From: Caproiciproducens faecalis
Lineage (GTDB): Bacteria; Bacillota; Clostridia; Oscillospirales; Acutalibacteraceae
DNA length: 64,000 nt
Assembly: GCF_019448085.1 (NCBI RefSeq)
Contig: NZ_JAGFNZ010000003.1
Span: 294,738 to 358,737, forward strand
Direction: 5' to 3'
Shown here piece after piece: positions 32,167 to 42,776 of this stretch. A program made the translations under genes and the position numbers. A model generated the notes under the pieces. It searched no databases. It was not told the origin of the DNA and was given only the letters and a program-made list of their open reading frames with translations. How positions within the stretch are numbered: the stretch's first letter is position 1; the number at the start of each line of letters is the position of its first letter.

Positions 32167-32252
32167 GGGAGAGTTCCCGAGTGGCCAAAGGGGGCAGACT
32201 GTAAATCTGTTGCTTTATAGCTTCGATGGTCCGAATCCATCCTCTCCCACCA
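32167..32252 (+). tRNA. tRNA-Tyr(GUA)
   Basis: Acceptor arms GGGAGAG / CTCTCCC, encoded CCA, anticodon loop CTGTAAA (GUA), a long type II variable arm, and T-loop TCCGAATC region. First chromosomal gene after the ICE. Thr-Tyr tRNA order is common in Firmicutes. Confidence 0.95.
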
Positions 32253-32300
32253 AAAAAACGATAAGAACCAAAGCGTATGCTTTGGTTCTTATCGTTTTTT
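32253..32300. terminator. Bidirectional terminator after tRNA-Tyr
   Basis: Perfect 22-bp stem (AAAAAACGATAAG... / ...CTTATCGTTTTTT) with loop GTAT, directly after the tRNA CCA. Confidence 0.95.
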
Positions 32301-32382
32301 TATGGTAAAAATCCACCAACGCTGTAATAAATGCACGTTTTAATTGCTCTGCAAACTGAGAAACAGATGCCAAACAATACTT

Positions 32383-33300
32383 CTATTCTTTTTTCCTTTG
32401 TTTAAGAAGCGAAATGGTGAAATTAATAAATTCATCCATGATTTTGGTGCGAAATGCTCCTTTGCGATTGCATAAGAACATACTTCGATAATACGTCTGG
32501 TTAATTCGAAAAAATTTTAAACGATCGACGGGCATTCCATACTCGGAGTTAGGAAGAATCGTAAATGCCATTCCCTCCGCTGCCAGGCTGAGACAAGTTT
32601 TCCAGCTGTCGGTTTCCAAAATTACCTTTGGGATAAAACCGCTATCCTGGAAAATTCTGTCAATAGTAAATCGCAACTGGTGCTCGGGTTTCATGAGAAC
32701 GAATGATTCGTTCTCTAAAGTCTTCAGGTCGACAAGACTATCCGTTGACTGATCGGATTCAGAATAGGAATCGGGGACATAACTTAAAGGGGAAATTAAT
32801 ACAAACTCTTCTTTATAGAGCGGAATATACTCAATATTTTTATTCTCGGAATTCCCATAGGTGGTAAAAATCAAATCGAGATTCCCTGACATCAATTTTT
32901 TTTCAAGATCCATGCGTTCTCCCTCGGTTAAATTAATCTGTACATCACTGTATCGGTTCTTAAAAACAGGGATGATATAAGGAATCAGTGTTGAGGAAAA
33001 GTAGGAGCTGCAACCGATATTCAAACGACCGGCCAATGAATTGGAGATTCGCTCCAGATTGTGATTCAGATCATTTATAATACTGAGAATCTGTTCTGCG
33101 GCGTTGATATACTGCTCGCCGGCATATGTCAGTTTTAAGGGAGAAACAGTCCGATCGAACAATTTCACATCAAGCTCTTCTTCCACATGTGCGAGCATAC
33201 TGCTTAAAGACGGCTGACTAATATACAGCTTTTGCGCAGCAGATGTTAAATTTCCCTCTCGTGCGATTGTCAAAATGTATTTAAGCTGACGATCGTTCAC
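32383..33300 (-). CDS. LysR-family regulator (divergent from atuA)
   Basis: A 305-aa regulator. The GTG at 33300 has AAGGGGG upstream; the frame opens at 33336. N-terminal winged helix: RQLKYILTIAREGNLTSAAQKLYISQPSLSSMLAHVEEELDVKLFDR. C-terminal periplasmic-binding-like sensor domain (residues ~90-300). LysR proteins usually control the divergent operon in response to a substrate, so it probably activates the AtuA-CitMHS genes at 33554..39103. The 250-bp gap has inverted AATAGTAT arms at 33349..33389 and a TATATTTACAATAT site at 33431..33444. It is paralogous to the LysR protein at 45361..46287. Confidence 0.85.
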   Translation of the reverse strand: MNDRQLKYILTIAREGNLTSAAQKLYISQPSLSSMLAHVEEELDVKLFDRTVSPLKLTYAGEQYINAAEQILSIINDLNHNLERISNSLAGRLNIGCSSYFSSTLIPYIIPVFKNRYSDVQINLTEGERMDLEKKLMSGNLDLIFTTYGNSENKNIEYIPLYKEEFVLISPLSYVPDSYSESDQSTDSLVDLKTLENESFVLMKPEHQLRFTIDRIFQDSGFIPKVILETDSWKTCLSLAAEGMAFTILPNSEYGMPVDRLKFFRINQTYYRSMFLCNRKGAFRTKIMDEFINFTISLLKQRKKE

Positions 33301-33348
33301 TAAAATTCCCCCTTTCCATAGACATATATTTATCATTTGTATATATAA

Positions 33349-33389
33349 AATAGTATTTTACTTATCATTTGTTTAAAGTATATACTATT
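33349..33389. promoter_or_regulatory. Inverted repeat between divergent LysR and AtuA genes
   Basis: Arms AATAGTAT (33349..33356) and ATACTATT (33382..33389), plus two direct copies of TTATCATTTGT at about 33330 and 33362. The AT-rich position upstream of the LysR gene fits an operator. Confidence 0.5.
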
Positions 33390-33430
33390 ATCAATGAAAT
33401 GTAAATATATTTGTTAAATTTAAAAAATGC

Positions 33431-33444
33431 TATATTTACAATAT
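33431..33444. promoter_or_regulatory. LysR-type operator candidate
   Basis: TATATTTACAATAT, with dyad ATATT-TAC-AATAT and LTTR-like T-N11-A spacing. The identical 14 bp occurs at 42604..42617 upstream of the RraA-like gene. Confidence 0.5.
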
Positions 33445-33553
33445 CGAATTAGACATTGCTCACCCTATATTTACTGATTCGGTCATAGCTGCCAATATTA
33501 TCCCCCTAATATGGCAGTGCTGATAAATATAATGCTAAATGAAGGAGATATTT

Positions 33554-34915
33554 ATGAAAACGTGTAAGATTCTAATGCCAATCGGAAGTTTAGGCGGCGG
33601 TATAAATCCTGAAGCATTTGATAACGGCCTTTCCATGAAGCCTGATGTGATTGCAGTTGATGCCGGATCAACCGATTCCGGCCCCGCTTATCTGGCAAAC
33701 GGCATGTGCAAGTACTCAAGGGCCATGCTGAAAAATGATCTGGAGATTTGCACAGTAGGCGGAAAAAAGCTGGGTATTCCCGTGTTTGTCGGTACCTGCG
33801 GCACTTGCGGTACTGACAATATGGTTGACCTGTGTGCGGAAATTGTCGAGGAAATCTATAGAGAAAAAGGATACACCGGCAAAATCGCAAAGGTTTACTC
33901 TCAGCAGGATCCGGAAGTTCTGAAAAAGAAGTTTGATGAAGGCAAGATTCATGAATTGGAAGGCGCTCCCACGATAACCAAAGAAACTTTCGATGAGTGC
34001 ACCAATATTGTCGCGCTGATGGGCTCTGAACCCTATATTAAAGCTTATGAGGATGGCGCCGACGTTGTTTTGTGCGGCAGAACCACCGACACCGCCATTA
34101 TTGCGGCTTTGCCCATAAAGATGGGCTGCAATGAAGGAGCCGCGTGGCATGGCGCCAAGACCGTGGAATGCGGTTCGCAGTGTACCGACGACACCGACGC
34201 CAAGGGCGTATTCCTGACTGTAGATGAAAAAGGATTCCAAGTTACTACATTACTACCCAAAGCACACTGTACTCCCTACAGCGTGTCTGCACATATGCTT
34301 TATGAAAATGCCGACCCTTATCACCTGACCGAGCCCGCAGGCACGGTGCTTACCGAAGACGCTGTTTATACCCAGGTTGACGAGCGTTCCGTATATGTGA
34401 CAGGGTCCAAGTTTGAGCATGCCAAACAGTATACCATGAAGATTGAAGGAGCCTGCATCACAGGTTATCAAACCATCAGTCTGGTGGGCATTGCAGACCG
34501 TGCGGTGATGGCCGATCCCGAATTGTGGATTAAAAACATCAGCGAATATGTCAATAGGTATATTCATAAGCTCGGGATTTCTCCGGAAGATTATTCTTTT
34601 GCCTTCAAAGCCTACGGCTATAATGCAGTAATTTCCGGCCCTGTTCCTGCGGGAACTCCTGCTCCCAGAGAAATCGGTATGCTGCTGACCGTAACGGCAA
34701 AGACGCAGGATCTTGCCACTCAGATTTCAAAGGTGTTTAACCCCTACCTGCTGCATTTCCCTGCAGATCCCAACGCTCAGCTGCCCAGTTTTGCATTCCC
34801 GTTCTCACCCGCACATATACCGAGAGGCGCTACCTATGAGTTCAGAATGCATCATGTAGTGGAAACCGATGACCCATTTGAACTCGTCAGATTTAAATAT
34901 ATTGATATAAAGTAA
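33554..34915 (+). CDS. AtuA-like protein (DUF1446, acyclic terpene utilisation family)
   Basis: A 453-aa protein. The ATG at 33554 has AAGGAG upstream. The N-terminus MKTCKILMPIGSLGGGINPEAF...DVIAVDAGSTDSGPAYL is typical of the AtuA/DUF1446 family, with VFVGTCGTCGTDNMVD and DVVLCGRTTDTAII further on. In pseudomonads AtuA belongs to terpene catabolism, but clostridial homologues pair with DUF4387 and organic-acid transporters and their reaction is not established. It is followed 13 bp later by the DUF4387 gene. A cytoplasmic step in hydroxy-acid breakdown is inferred from the CitMHS and aldolase genes nearby. Confidence 0.75.
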   Translation: MKTCKILMPIGSLGGGINPEAFDNGLSMKPDVIAVDAGSTDSGPAYLANGMCKYSRAMLKNDLEICTVGGKKLGIPVFVGTCGTCGTDNMVDLCAEIVEEIYREKGYTGKIAKVYSQQDPEVLKKKFDEGKIHELEGAPTITKETFDECTNIVALMGSEPYIKAYEDGADVVLCGRTTDTAIIAALPIKMGCNEGAAWHGAKTVECGSQCTDDTDAKGVFLTVDEKGFQVTTLLPKAHCTPYSVSAHMLYENADPYHLTEPAGTVLTEDAVYTQVDERSVYVTGSKFEHAKQYTMKIEGACITGYQTISLVGIADRAVMADPELWIKNISEYVNRYIHKLGISPEDYSFAFKAYGYNAVISGPVPAGTPAPREIGMLLTVTAKTQDLATQISKVFNPYLLHFPADPNAQLPSFAFPFSPAHIPRGATYEFRMHHVVETDDPFELVRFKYIDIK

Positions 34916-34928
34916 GGAGTGTGTGATT

Positions 34929-35234
34929 GTGGCTACTGTTAAAGAACTTTCTAAATATGTTCGTTCAAAAAATGCAGGCCCGTTCTGGGTTACCATGGAA
35001 ATCTTTTGTGACAATCAGGAGAATTATGAGAAAATTAAGAATTCTCCCAATATTACAAAGGAAAAAATTGCGGAATTATACCATACCGACCCTGCTTTGG
35101 TAAAGAAGTTTAATGTAGATAATATCATGGTAATCAAATTCTCATATTCCAGACCTGTCCCCTCAGGTTACCGCTATGAAAACGATATGCACAGCGGCCA
35201 GCAGTATATACGCTTAGCAGAGACTGAGGTGTAA
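34929..35234 (+). CDS. DUF4387 (AtuA-associated) protein
   Basis: A 101-aa protein. The GTG at 34929 has AGGAG 7 nt upstream. KNAGPFWVTMEIFCDN and IKFSYSRPVPSG are characteristic of DUF4387, which is nearly always encoded next to AtuA-like proteins and probably forms a complex with it. In some bacteria the two are fused. Terminator at 35285..35332 follows. Confidence 0.75.
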   Translation: MATVKELSKYVRSKNAGPFWVTMEIFCDNQENYEKIKNSPNITKEKIAELYHTDPALVKKFNVDNIMVIKFSYSRPVPSGYRYENDMHSGQQYIRLAETEV

Positions 35235-35284
35235 TCGTTATTCCCTCCTGAAATTACGCCAGATGATGCGCTTAGATGAACAGG

Positions 35285-35332
35285 ACCCACTTCCTAAAAA
35301 GGATACCCTTTTGCGAAGTGGGTTCTTTTTTC
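35285..35332 (+). terminator. Terminator after the AtuA-DUF4387 pair
   Basis: 9-bp stem ACCCACTTC / GAAGTGGGT with an AT-rich loop, then TCTTTTTTT. Confidence 0.8.
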
Positions 35333-35574
35333 CGCAAGGATGGGCCCCGGAAACGGAAAGGAAATGAACCTTTCCGAGTACGGGAAATGTTATATAGAAT
35401 TTAATCCATAAAAAGAATAGATTTTGTCGTATTTTACTTATCTCTCTTTAGAATTTATAATAAAACTAACGGATTCGCTCCTTTGGGTCCTGAAACAGCT
35501 TGACAAATAGACCGAATGGTTCTTCTTACAGAATAGGAAGAGTTTCAGATGCAGCGGGAAGAAAGGAAATCATC
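35333..35574. other. Leader region before the esterase gene
   Basis: With the terminator before it, this gene-free stretch totals 340 bp. It has one small hairpin (CGGAAAGG / CCTTTCCG, 35354..35376) and AT-rich DNA. I see no gene or clear promoter in it. Confidence 0.5.
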
Positions 35575-36549
35575 ATGATTTCACAGGAACAAAGACAACT
35601 TATACAATATTTGAGAGATACAGGCGTTGGAAATACTGTCAGCGAAGAGCTGATGAATAGGTACCATGTGAGAAAAACGGATGATCTGATGGTTCCTACA
35701 CGAGACGGCCAGACTCATGTCTACATCCATTATCCCGAATCCGACCAAACCCGGCATCCCCTTTTTATTAACATCCACGGCGGCGGATTTATTAAAAGTC
35801 ACAGGGAGCAGGACACAGTGTTTGCAAAAAATATTTGCAGCCGTGCGGCTTGTGTAGTAATAGATATTGATTATACACCGGTGCCGGATCAAAAGTATCC
35901 TTATGCCCTTCACCAATGCTACGATGTTGTGAAATGGGCAGTCAGGAACAGGGAATCATTGCAGATTGATCCGGCTTATCTTTCGTTATGCGGTCACAGC
36001 GCGGGCGGGAACCTCGCAGCGGCAGTCTCCATATTGAACAATGTGCGGCATGATTTTAACATTGCATTGCAAATACTGGACTATCCGTGTCTTGATCTGT
36101 ATACACCGCCGCAGTTTAAACGGAATGCTTATAAAAACCCTCATAAGATACCGCCCGAGTTTGCCAAGATATACAAAAGTGTCTATGCCGACGATGAATA
36201 CAGGCTTGATCCCACGGCATCTTCCCACATTGCCCAGCTTTATACCGATGCTTATGTTGATGATGAATACAGACTTGACCCGACGGCATCTCCGCTCTTT
36301 GCGCCAAGCGAAATGCTGACCGGATTACCGGAAACCTTAATTTTTACCTGCGGTGATGATATATGGGGAGCAGAAACGGAGAAATATGCGTATCGGCTGT
36401 TAGAGGCGGGCGTGCCGGTTACGGCAAGAAGATTCCTTGACAGCAGCCATGGTTTTTTGGTACGCAGAAAAGATCAATTCGAAGAAGCGGAAAATATGAT
36501 TTTTGATGCAATTGGCAGGGTGTTTGCCAAACAATCAAAAATTGATTAA
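35575..36549 (+). CDS. Alpha/beta hydrolase, HSL-type esterase
   Basis: A 324-aa enzyme; the first ATG with a GAAAGG site is at 35575. The hormone-sensitive-lipase oxyanion motif HGGGF (~residue 67), nucleophile motif GHSAGG (~residue 142), a likely acid in CGDDIWG and catalytic His in DSSHGF are all present. It should hydrolyse short acyl esters in the cytoplasm. Oddity: a 23-residue segment (YADDEYRLDPTAS...) is duplicated in tandem at about 36184..36296, just before the conserved SPLFAP stretch, with silent differences between the copies. It lies within the AtuA-CitMHS gene set. Confidence 0.85.
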   Translation: MISQEQRQLIQYLRDTGVGNTVSEELMNRYHVRKTDDLMVPTRDGQTHVYIHYPESDQTRHPLFINIHGGGFIKSHREQDTVFAKNICSRAACVVIDIDYTPVPDQKYPYALHQCYDVVKWAVRNRESLQIDPAYLSLCGHSAGGNLAAAVSILNNVRHDFNIALQILDYPCLDLYTPPQFKRNAYKNPHKIPPEFAKIYKSVYADDEYRLDPTASSHIAQLYTDAYVDDEYRLDPTASPLFAPSEMLTGLPETLIFTCGDDIWGAETEKYAYRLLEAGVPVTARRFLDSSHGFLVRRKDQFEEAENMIFDAIGRVFAKQSKID

Positions 36550-36836
36550 TGGAAAAAGTTTTTTACTGTGAGGCGGTAGGCCGGCTTGATTTCGTGTTAC
36601 CTTTATATAGAATATTATCTATTATAAACAAAAATATAATAGTTATTTTATTATAGAAAAGAGTGCGCAGTGCAGAGGGGAGGGAGCGTCTTGAAGGGCT
36701 GTATCACATAGAGCGGTATTCTGATTTCTATACTGAAATGAGACGGACTTCCATTTTCAGTATTGGTGGTTGGCAAGAACAGGGACAGGAGTATGCAAAA
36801 GACATTTATAACGAATTCAGAAGGGGGAGTTATCTA

Positions 36837-37682
36837 TTGCAGGCGGAAGTTGTATTAACACCAACAGAATCAAAAAGACTCATTTCTGAGGCAGTATTTC
36901 ATCTGCCGGAGGTACAGGACGCACTGAAAAACGGAATGGTTGCAATCCATCCGAGCAGTTCTACCATTTTTCTGTACGAAATGATTATGGGCAAAATGCC
37001 GCAGGGACTGTGGGTATGCGGTGTAATCGGCAAAAAGGGGCTTTGCGGCTCCAACGAGGCAGTGAAAATGATCCAATCGCGCGGGCCGGGAGCACACGAT
37101 CCTCTTCAGGCCTCAAAAGAGACATGGTTCTTTAAAAAAGGAATTCTACAGGAATCGCTCCCATTGGGAGAAATTCTGGAACAATTAACGGAAAAGGATG
37201 TTTATATTAAGGGAGTCAATGCGCTGGATCCGTTTGGGAAAGTGGGTGTTCTTTTTGGAAATCCCGCAGGCGGCGGCGGTACCATTGGAAAGGTTATGGC
37301 AGCCCAGCGCAAAAAAGGGTTTCATGTGATCCTGCCAATCGGTATGGAAAAGCTGATACCGGTCACTATTGAAAAAGCCAGTCATGCGGCCGGGTTCAAA
37401 AGGGTTGAACGGGCAATGGGGGTTCCCAGCGGGCTAGTTCCGGTTTCTGGCGAAAAAATGGATGAATGCGACGCACTTTCCCGGTTGTTCGGCGTTAAGG
37501 CCACACCGATTGCAGCGGGTGGACTGGCGGGAGCAGAGGGCTCTGTTGTGCTTGCTTTTGAGGGAGAAGATGAGCAGGTAAATCAGGCCTTTGAAATGCT
37601 CAAAAGCATCAAGGGCGTTCAGCTGCCGGTATTAAGCCTTCCGGAAAGTACGGATGCTTATTATCCCACTTTTTCTCTATGA
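36837..37682 (+). CDS. Conserved protein of unknown function next to CitMHS
   Basis: A 281-aa protein from the TTG at 36837, with AAGGGGGAG upstream; the frame is open back to 36663 without a ribosome site. It is soluble, with Gly-rich loops that look nucleotide- or phosphate-binding (VCGVIGKKGLCGSNEA, FGNPAGGGGTIGKV, AAGGLAGAEGSVVLAF) and alternating beta/alpha pattern. I do not recognise the family. It lies 128 bp upstream of the CitMHS gene and may share its regulation, so a role linked to the imported acid is plausible but unproven. Confidence 0.6.
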   Translation: MQAEVVLTPTESKRLISEAVFHLPEVQDALKNGMVAIHPSSSTIFLYEMIMGKMPQGLWVCGVIGKKGLCGSNEAVKMIQSRGPGAHDPLQASKETWFFKKGILQESLPLGEILEQLTEKDVYIKGVNALDPFGKVGVLFGNPAGGGGTIGKVMAAQRKKGFHVILPIGMEKLIPVTIEKASHAAGFKRVERAMGVPSGLVPVSGEKMDECDALSRLFGVKATPIAAGGLAGAEGSVVLAFEGEDEQVNQAFEMLKSIKGVQLPVLSLPESTDAYYPTFSL

Positions 37683-37810
37683 AGGCATGGGCGAATTCAA
37701 AATTACATGATGCAAAACCCAGCGGTAAGATGTCAAGCGTGAGTTGCAAATTCCGTTTATAAACGAAATGTAGATACGGTCTACAGATACTATTATTAGG
37801 GGAGGATAAT

Positions 37811-39103
37811 ATGTATATTACAGTTGTTGGAATCATCATGCTGGTCGTTTTCATGACATTGATCTTGACGAAACGCACCAGTGCGCTTACTGCTCTAATC
37901 CTTGTACCAATCGTGTTTGGTTTCATTGCGGGGTACGGAACAAATACATTTGTATACGCAATGAAAGGAATTATCGGTGTAGGAACCACCATTTCCATGT
38001 TGGTGTTTGCCATTCTTTATTTCGGTATTATGCTCTGTACGGGATTGTTTGATCCTTTGGGCAATATCGTTCAGCGCTTTTTCAAAGGGGATCCGTTCCG
38101 GGTCGTTTTAGGAACGGCAATTCTGGCGGCGTTAGTGTCTTTGGACGGCGACGGGACCACGACCATTATGATCTGCTGTGCCATGCTGATGCCGGTATAT
38201 GCCAAGCTGAAAATCAATCCCGTTTATCTCGCCATATTTATCATTATGCCAAACGGAGTTATCAATCTGCTTCCTTGGGGAGGCCCCACGGCCAGACTGA
38301 TGGCTGTTGCAAAGCTGGACGCAACCGTGTTGCTCAGAGGCCTGCTGCCGCTGATGGTGGCTGGTCTGTTATCCTCTTTCGCCATGGCGGCCTATGTCGG
38401 TCTGAAGGAGCGTAAGCGCCTGGGAATCGCGGCTGATTTTGTAGCGAACGATGTTGAATGCAGTTCCGAAGAATCTGCATTAAGGCGTCCGAAATACATA
38501 TGGTTCAATCTGGTTCTTACAGTCCTGGCTCTGGTTTCCATTATTGCCCTTGGAATTCCGGGCCCGCTGGTTTTTGCGATTGCTTCATCCATTGCATTGA
38601 TTGTAAATTATAGAAATTTAAAGGACGAAAGCAAGGTAGTCAGCCACAATGCCCAGGGGATTGTAAACGTAGTTCTGATGATTCTGGGCGCGGGGATTCT
38701 GATGGGAGTTCTGAGCGAGTCCGGAATGGCCACGGCAATGGCCGAACGGCTTATTTCCATCATTCCTGAATCCTGGGGAAACATGTTTAACCTGCTTGTT
38801 GCCGTTATCAGCGGCCCGGCAGTATGGATTTTGAATAATGATGCATTTTATTTCGGGTTATACCCGGTGCTGGCGGAAACGGCAACTGCGTATGGGTTTA
38901 CTGCCACGCAGGTGGGTCTGGCGTCCTTAATGGGACAGGCTCTTCGCGGATTCAGCCCCGTTATTCCGGCATTGTATTTCCTTACTACTTATGTTGATGT
39001 AGATTTCAGTGAATTCCAAAAAAAGATGATTCCTTTTTGTCTAATCATGTTCGCTTTATATATTGCAACCGGATTCTTAATGAACATTTATTTTCTTGCC
39101 TGA
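37811..39103 (+). CDS. CitMHS-family carboxylate transporter
   Basis: A 430-aa protein with ~12 membrane segments along the CitMHS/Ion-transporter superfamily pattern. LVSLDGDGTTTIMICCAMLMPVY (~residues 112-134), NLLPWGGPTARL (~155) and a C-terminal half with ILNNDAFYFGLYP and GQALRGFSPVIPA carry the substrate and cation-binding regions typical of CitM-type citrate-metal:proton symporters. The natural substrate is probably a hydroxy-di/tricarboxylate. GGGGAGG precedes the ATG. A strong terminator follows at 39145..39178. Confidence 0.85.
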   Translation: MYITVVGIIMLVVFMTLILTKRTSALTALILVPIVFGFIAGYGTNTFVYAMKGIIGVGTTISMLVFAILYFGIMLCTGLFDPLGNIVQRFFKGDPFRVVLGTAILAALVSLDGDGTTTIMICCAMLMPVYAKLKINPVYLAIFIIMPNGVINLLPWGGPTARLMAVAKLDATVLLRGLLPLMVAGLLSSFAMAAYVGLKERKRLGIAADFVANDVECSSEESALRRPKYIWFNLVLTVLALVSIIALGIPGPLVFAIASSIALIVNYRNLKDESKVVSHNAQGIVNVVLMILGAGILMGVLSESGMATAMAERLISIIPESWGNMFNLLVAVISGPAVWILNNDAFYFGLYPVLAETATAYGFTATQVGLASLMGQALRGFSPVIPALYFLTTYVDVDFSEFQKKMIPFCLIMFALYIATGFLMNIYFLA

Positions 39104-39144
39104 TTTGTACGGATGCTGTACAGGATGGCTGTTGCCTAATATCA

Positions 39145-39178
39145 AAAAGGTCCTGCCTTTGATCGGCAGGACCTTTCT
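39145..39178. terminator. Bidirectional terminator after CitMHS
   Basis: 12-bp stem AAAGGTCCTGCC / GGCAGGACCTTT, short loop, AAAAA and TTTCTG flanks; it separates plus-strand CitMHS from the minus-strand dehydrogenase. Confidence 0.85.
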
Positions 39179-39276
39179 GATATGAAACTTTAATACGTGC
39201 AGACAAAAGAGCCGGACCCGGGCAGAAAATGATCTGCGCGTCAATAGATATGCTGCCTATCGCCGTAGAAAAACGT

Positions 39277-40236
39277 TTACTGATTTACGATATTCACAGG
39301 AGTTCCCGCAAGGAACATCGCCAGATTCTCAACAGCAATATTCATCAGCCTCTGTCTGCTTTCTTTTGACGCCCATGAAATGTGCGGAGTAATTAGGATG
39401 TTTTTCGCGTTGAGGAGCGGATTGTCCATTTGAATCGGCTCCGTAGAAACCACATCAACAGCCGCCCCGCCTACCTTTCCGCTGTTCAGGGCATCTTTCA
39501 GATCCTCCTCTACAATCAGCGGACCGCGGGAATTGTTGATAATCATGACGCCGTCCTTCATTTTAGAAATGCTTTCTTTATTAATGATGCCTTTTGTAGC
39601 GGGAAACAGCGGACAATGAAGCGTGATGACATCGGATACTTTCAGCAGTTCTTCCAGTTCCACATATTTGCAGGTTTCACTCTCCAAAGCCGCATTTCTG
39701 TAGGAATCATAGGCAACGACTTTCATGCCCAGTGCCTGTGCAATCTGACCGGTCTTTTGGCCGATTCTGCCGAAACCAATAATGCCCATCGTTTTGCCCG
39801 CCAGTTCAACCAACGGATAATTCCAGAAGCACCAGTCCGCGTTATTGGTCCAGTCACCCTTTTTAACACAATCAGAGTGTTCACCAATATGATGGCACAG
39901 CTCGAGCAGGAGTGCAATTGCAAACTGCGAGACTGCATCCGTTCCATAAGTGGGGATATTAGCTACCGGAATTCCCTTTGCCCTTGCCGCTTTCACATCG
40001 ACAACATTGTAGCCGGTTGCCAACACGCCGATGAATTTCAGATTGGAACATGCGTCCAGTACCGCTTTTGTAATCGAAGTTTTATTGGTATAAACAGCTT
40101 CTGCATCCCCAATTCTTTCAACAACTTTGTCAGCCGGAGTTCGATCGTACACGGTCAGTTCCCCTAAGTTTTCAAGTTCCTCCCAGGTTAAATCACCTGG
40201 GTTCTCCGTATAACCGTCCAGAACTACAATTTTCAT
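39277..40236 (-). CDS. D-2-hydroxyacid dehydrogenase (glycerate dehydrogenase-like)
   Basis: A 319-aa NAD(P)-dependent enzyme. The ATG at 40236 has AGGAGG upstream. Rossmann motif GFGRIGQ near residue 152; catalytic Arg in NNSRGPLI, Glu in STEP, His in ITPHISWAS. The closest recognisable kin are hydroxypyruvate reductases/glycerate dehydrogenases (VLATGYNVVDVKAARAKGIPVANIPTYGTDAVSQFA). It would interconvert a 2-oxo acid and D-2-hydroxy acid, such as hydroxypyruvate and glycerate. It is encoded downstream of enolase on the same strand. Confidence 0.85.
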   Translation of the reverse strand: MKIVVLDGYTENPGDLTWEELENLGELTVYDRTPADKVVERIGDAEAVYTNKTSITKAVLDACSNLKFIGVLATGYNVVDVKAARAKGIPVANIPTYGTDAVSQFAIALLLELCHHIGEHSDCVKKGDWTNNADWCFWNYPLVELAGKTMGIIGFGRIGQKTGQIAQALGMKVVAYDSYRNAALESETCKYVELEELLKVSDVITLHCPLFPATKGIINKESISKMKDGVMIINNSRGPLIVEEDLKDALNSGKVGGAAVDVVSTEPIQMDNPLLNAKNILITPHISWASKESRQRLMNIAVENLAMFLAGTPVNIVNQ

Positions 40237-40354
40237 CTGCAAATCCTCCTAAGTAAATCGTCTCCTTATGTCCGCCTCTCAATAGAGCTTTGTGGCCTCA
40301 AGGCAACAACAAAACTCAATGAAAGGCGGCTTTACCACTTGAAGTCTGCCGGCT

Positions 40355-41671
<1,317 letters not shown>

Positions 41672-41790
41672 TCACTCCTTTGAAAATATAGTGCCGGTTG
41701 TTGAGTAAAATTCATACAGGCTCCAGCATGATACCGGGGCCTGTGTTGAAGGGTTCAAGAATATTTTTCTATGTACTCTAACTTGTATTT

Positions 41791-42498
41791 TTATCTCAGC
41801 TTTGCCATATCTCCGCGCCACTGGCGCAACTGTTCCACGGTTGGCTTTATTCCGGTTTGGATAGCTTTACGGCAAGGCTCCAATACTAACAATTCAGACT
41901 TAGCTACTCTGCGGCAAGCCTCCGCCAATTTAGGGGCAATGTCAGAAGGAATAACAGTGACTCCATGCCGGTCCGCATGAATAAGATCACCAGGATTGAC
42001 AGCCAACCCGCAGATTTCCACAGGACAATCATGGTCTGTTAAATGAGATTCCGCTCGGGCAACCATAATGTCGGTCGAGAAAAAATAAAAGCCCAGCGGG
42101 CCTACTTCATTCAGGTCCCTTACACCGCCTTGTGTCAACGTACCGACGGCACCTAAAGCCATAAAAGTTGTAGCCTGTACTTCCCCCCAAAAAGAACCGA
42201 TTGGCTGTTTGTCAACATCCTGAACAATGGCAATGGAGGGTGCCTCTACCTTCCGTACATCTTCGAAAAAAGAAAACATCATCTCTTTCTGTTCGGCGGT
42301 AGGAGCTTCTACACCGGAGACTTTTGCAGTTACGGCATAACCAACCATAGGCTTATTGTTGGGAGTGCGAAGCAACATGCCAGGATAACAAAAACCTGTT
42401 GTATTTGGGCGAATTTTAAATCCTTCTAATGCATTCCATACGGTTGGAGTATCAAATTCTCTCAATTCTTCCAGTTGCTCTGTGCTCAAATACTTCAT
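41791..42498 (-). CDS. RraA / HMG-aldolase family protein
   Basis: A 235-aa protein. AAGGAG precedes the ATG at 42498. It carries the core of the RraA-like class II pyruvate aldolases: FWGEVQATTFMALGAVGTLTQGGVRDLNEV (phosphate/oxyanion loop with catalytic Arg-Asp) and VNPGDLIHADRHGVTVIP (metal-site region). Family members split 4-hydroxy-4-methyl-2-oxoglutarate or 4-carboxy-4-hydroxy-2-oxoadipate to pyruvate plus pyruvate or oxaloacetate. This fits an organic-acid pathway with malic enzyme beside it. Upstream DNA has the same 14-bp operator candidate as the AtuA promoter region. Confidence 0.75.
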   Translation of the reverse strand: MKYLSTEQLEELREFDTPTVWNALEGFKIRPNTTGFCYPGMLLRTPNNKPMVGYAVTAKVSGVEAPTAEQKEMMFSFFEDVRKVEAPSIAIVQDVDKQPIGSFWGEVQATTFMALGAVGTLTQGGVRDLNEVGPLGFYFFSTDIMVARAESHLTDHDCPVEICGLAVNPGDLIHADRHGVTVIPSDIAPKLAEACRRVAKSELLVLEPCRKAIQTGIKPTVEQLRQWRGDMAKLR

Positions 42499-42603
42499 TT
42501 GAAATTCTCCTTTTTGTTTTTGAAAAGGAATATACCTTTTCAGCTTTTTTGAGCCGGTTCACGTTTGACACAATCATCGACTTACTCTAGAATCAATTGT
42601 GTT

Positions 42604-42617
42604 TATATTTACAATAT
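42604..42617. promoter_or_regulatory. Second copy of the LysR-type operator candidate
   Basis: TATATTTACAATAT, identical to 33431..33444, about 105 bp upstream of the RraA-like start. Confidence 0.5.
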
Positions 42618-42747
42618 ATACTAATACATATAATAAGTACAATATTATTAATACTATATTATTGATAGATAAAACTCTATCGAAAAGCTCGGAATCTCTT
42701 CGCGCTTTGGATCAATAGCACATTTTGGGATGTACCCTATTAAACGC

Positions 42748-42776
42748 AAAAAGCAGGCTTATTCAGCCTGCTTTTG
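42748..42776. terminator. Terminator after malic enzyme
   Basis: Stem AAGCAGGCT / AGCCTGCTT with loop TATTC and flanking A and T runs; it can act on both strands. Confidence 0.8.

Noticed and set aside
39430..40167. 245-codon plus-strand frame
   Set aside because: Antisense to the D-2-hydroxyacid dehydrogenase, which has a full set of catalytic motifs.
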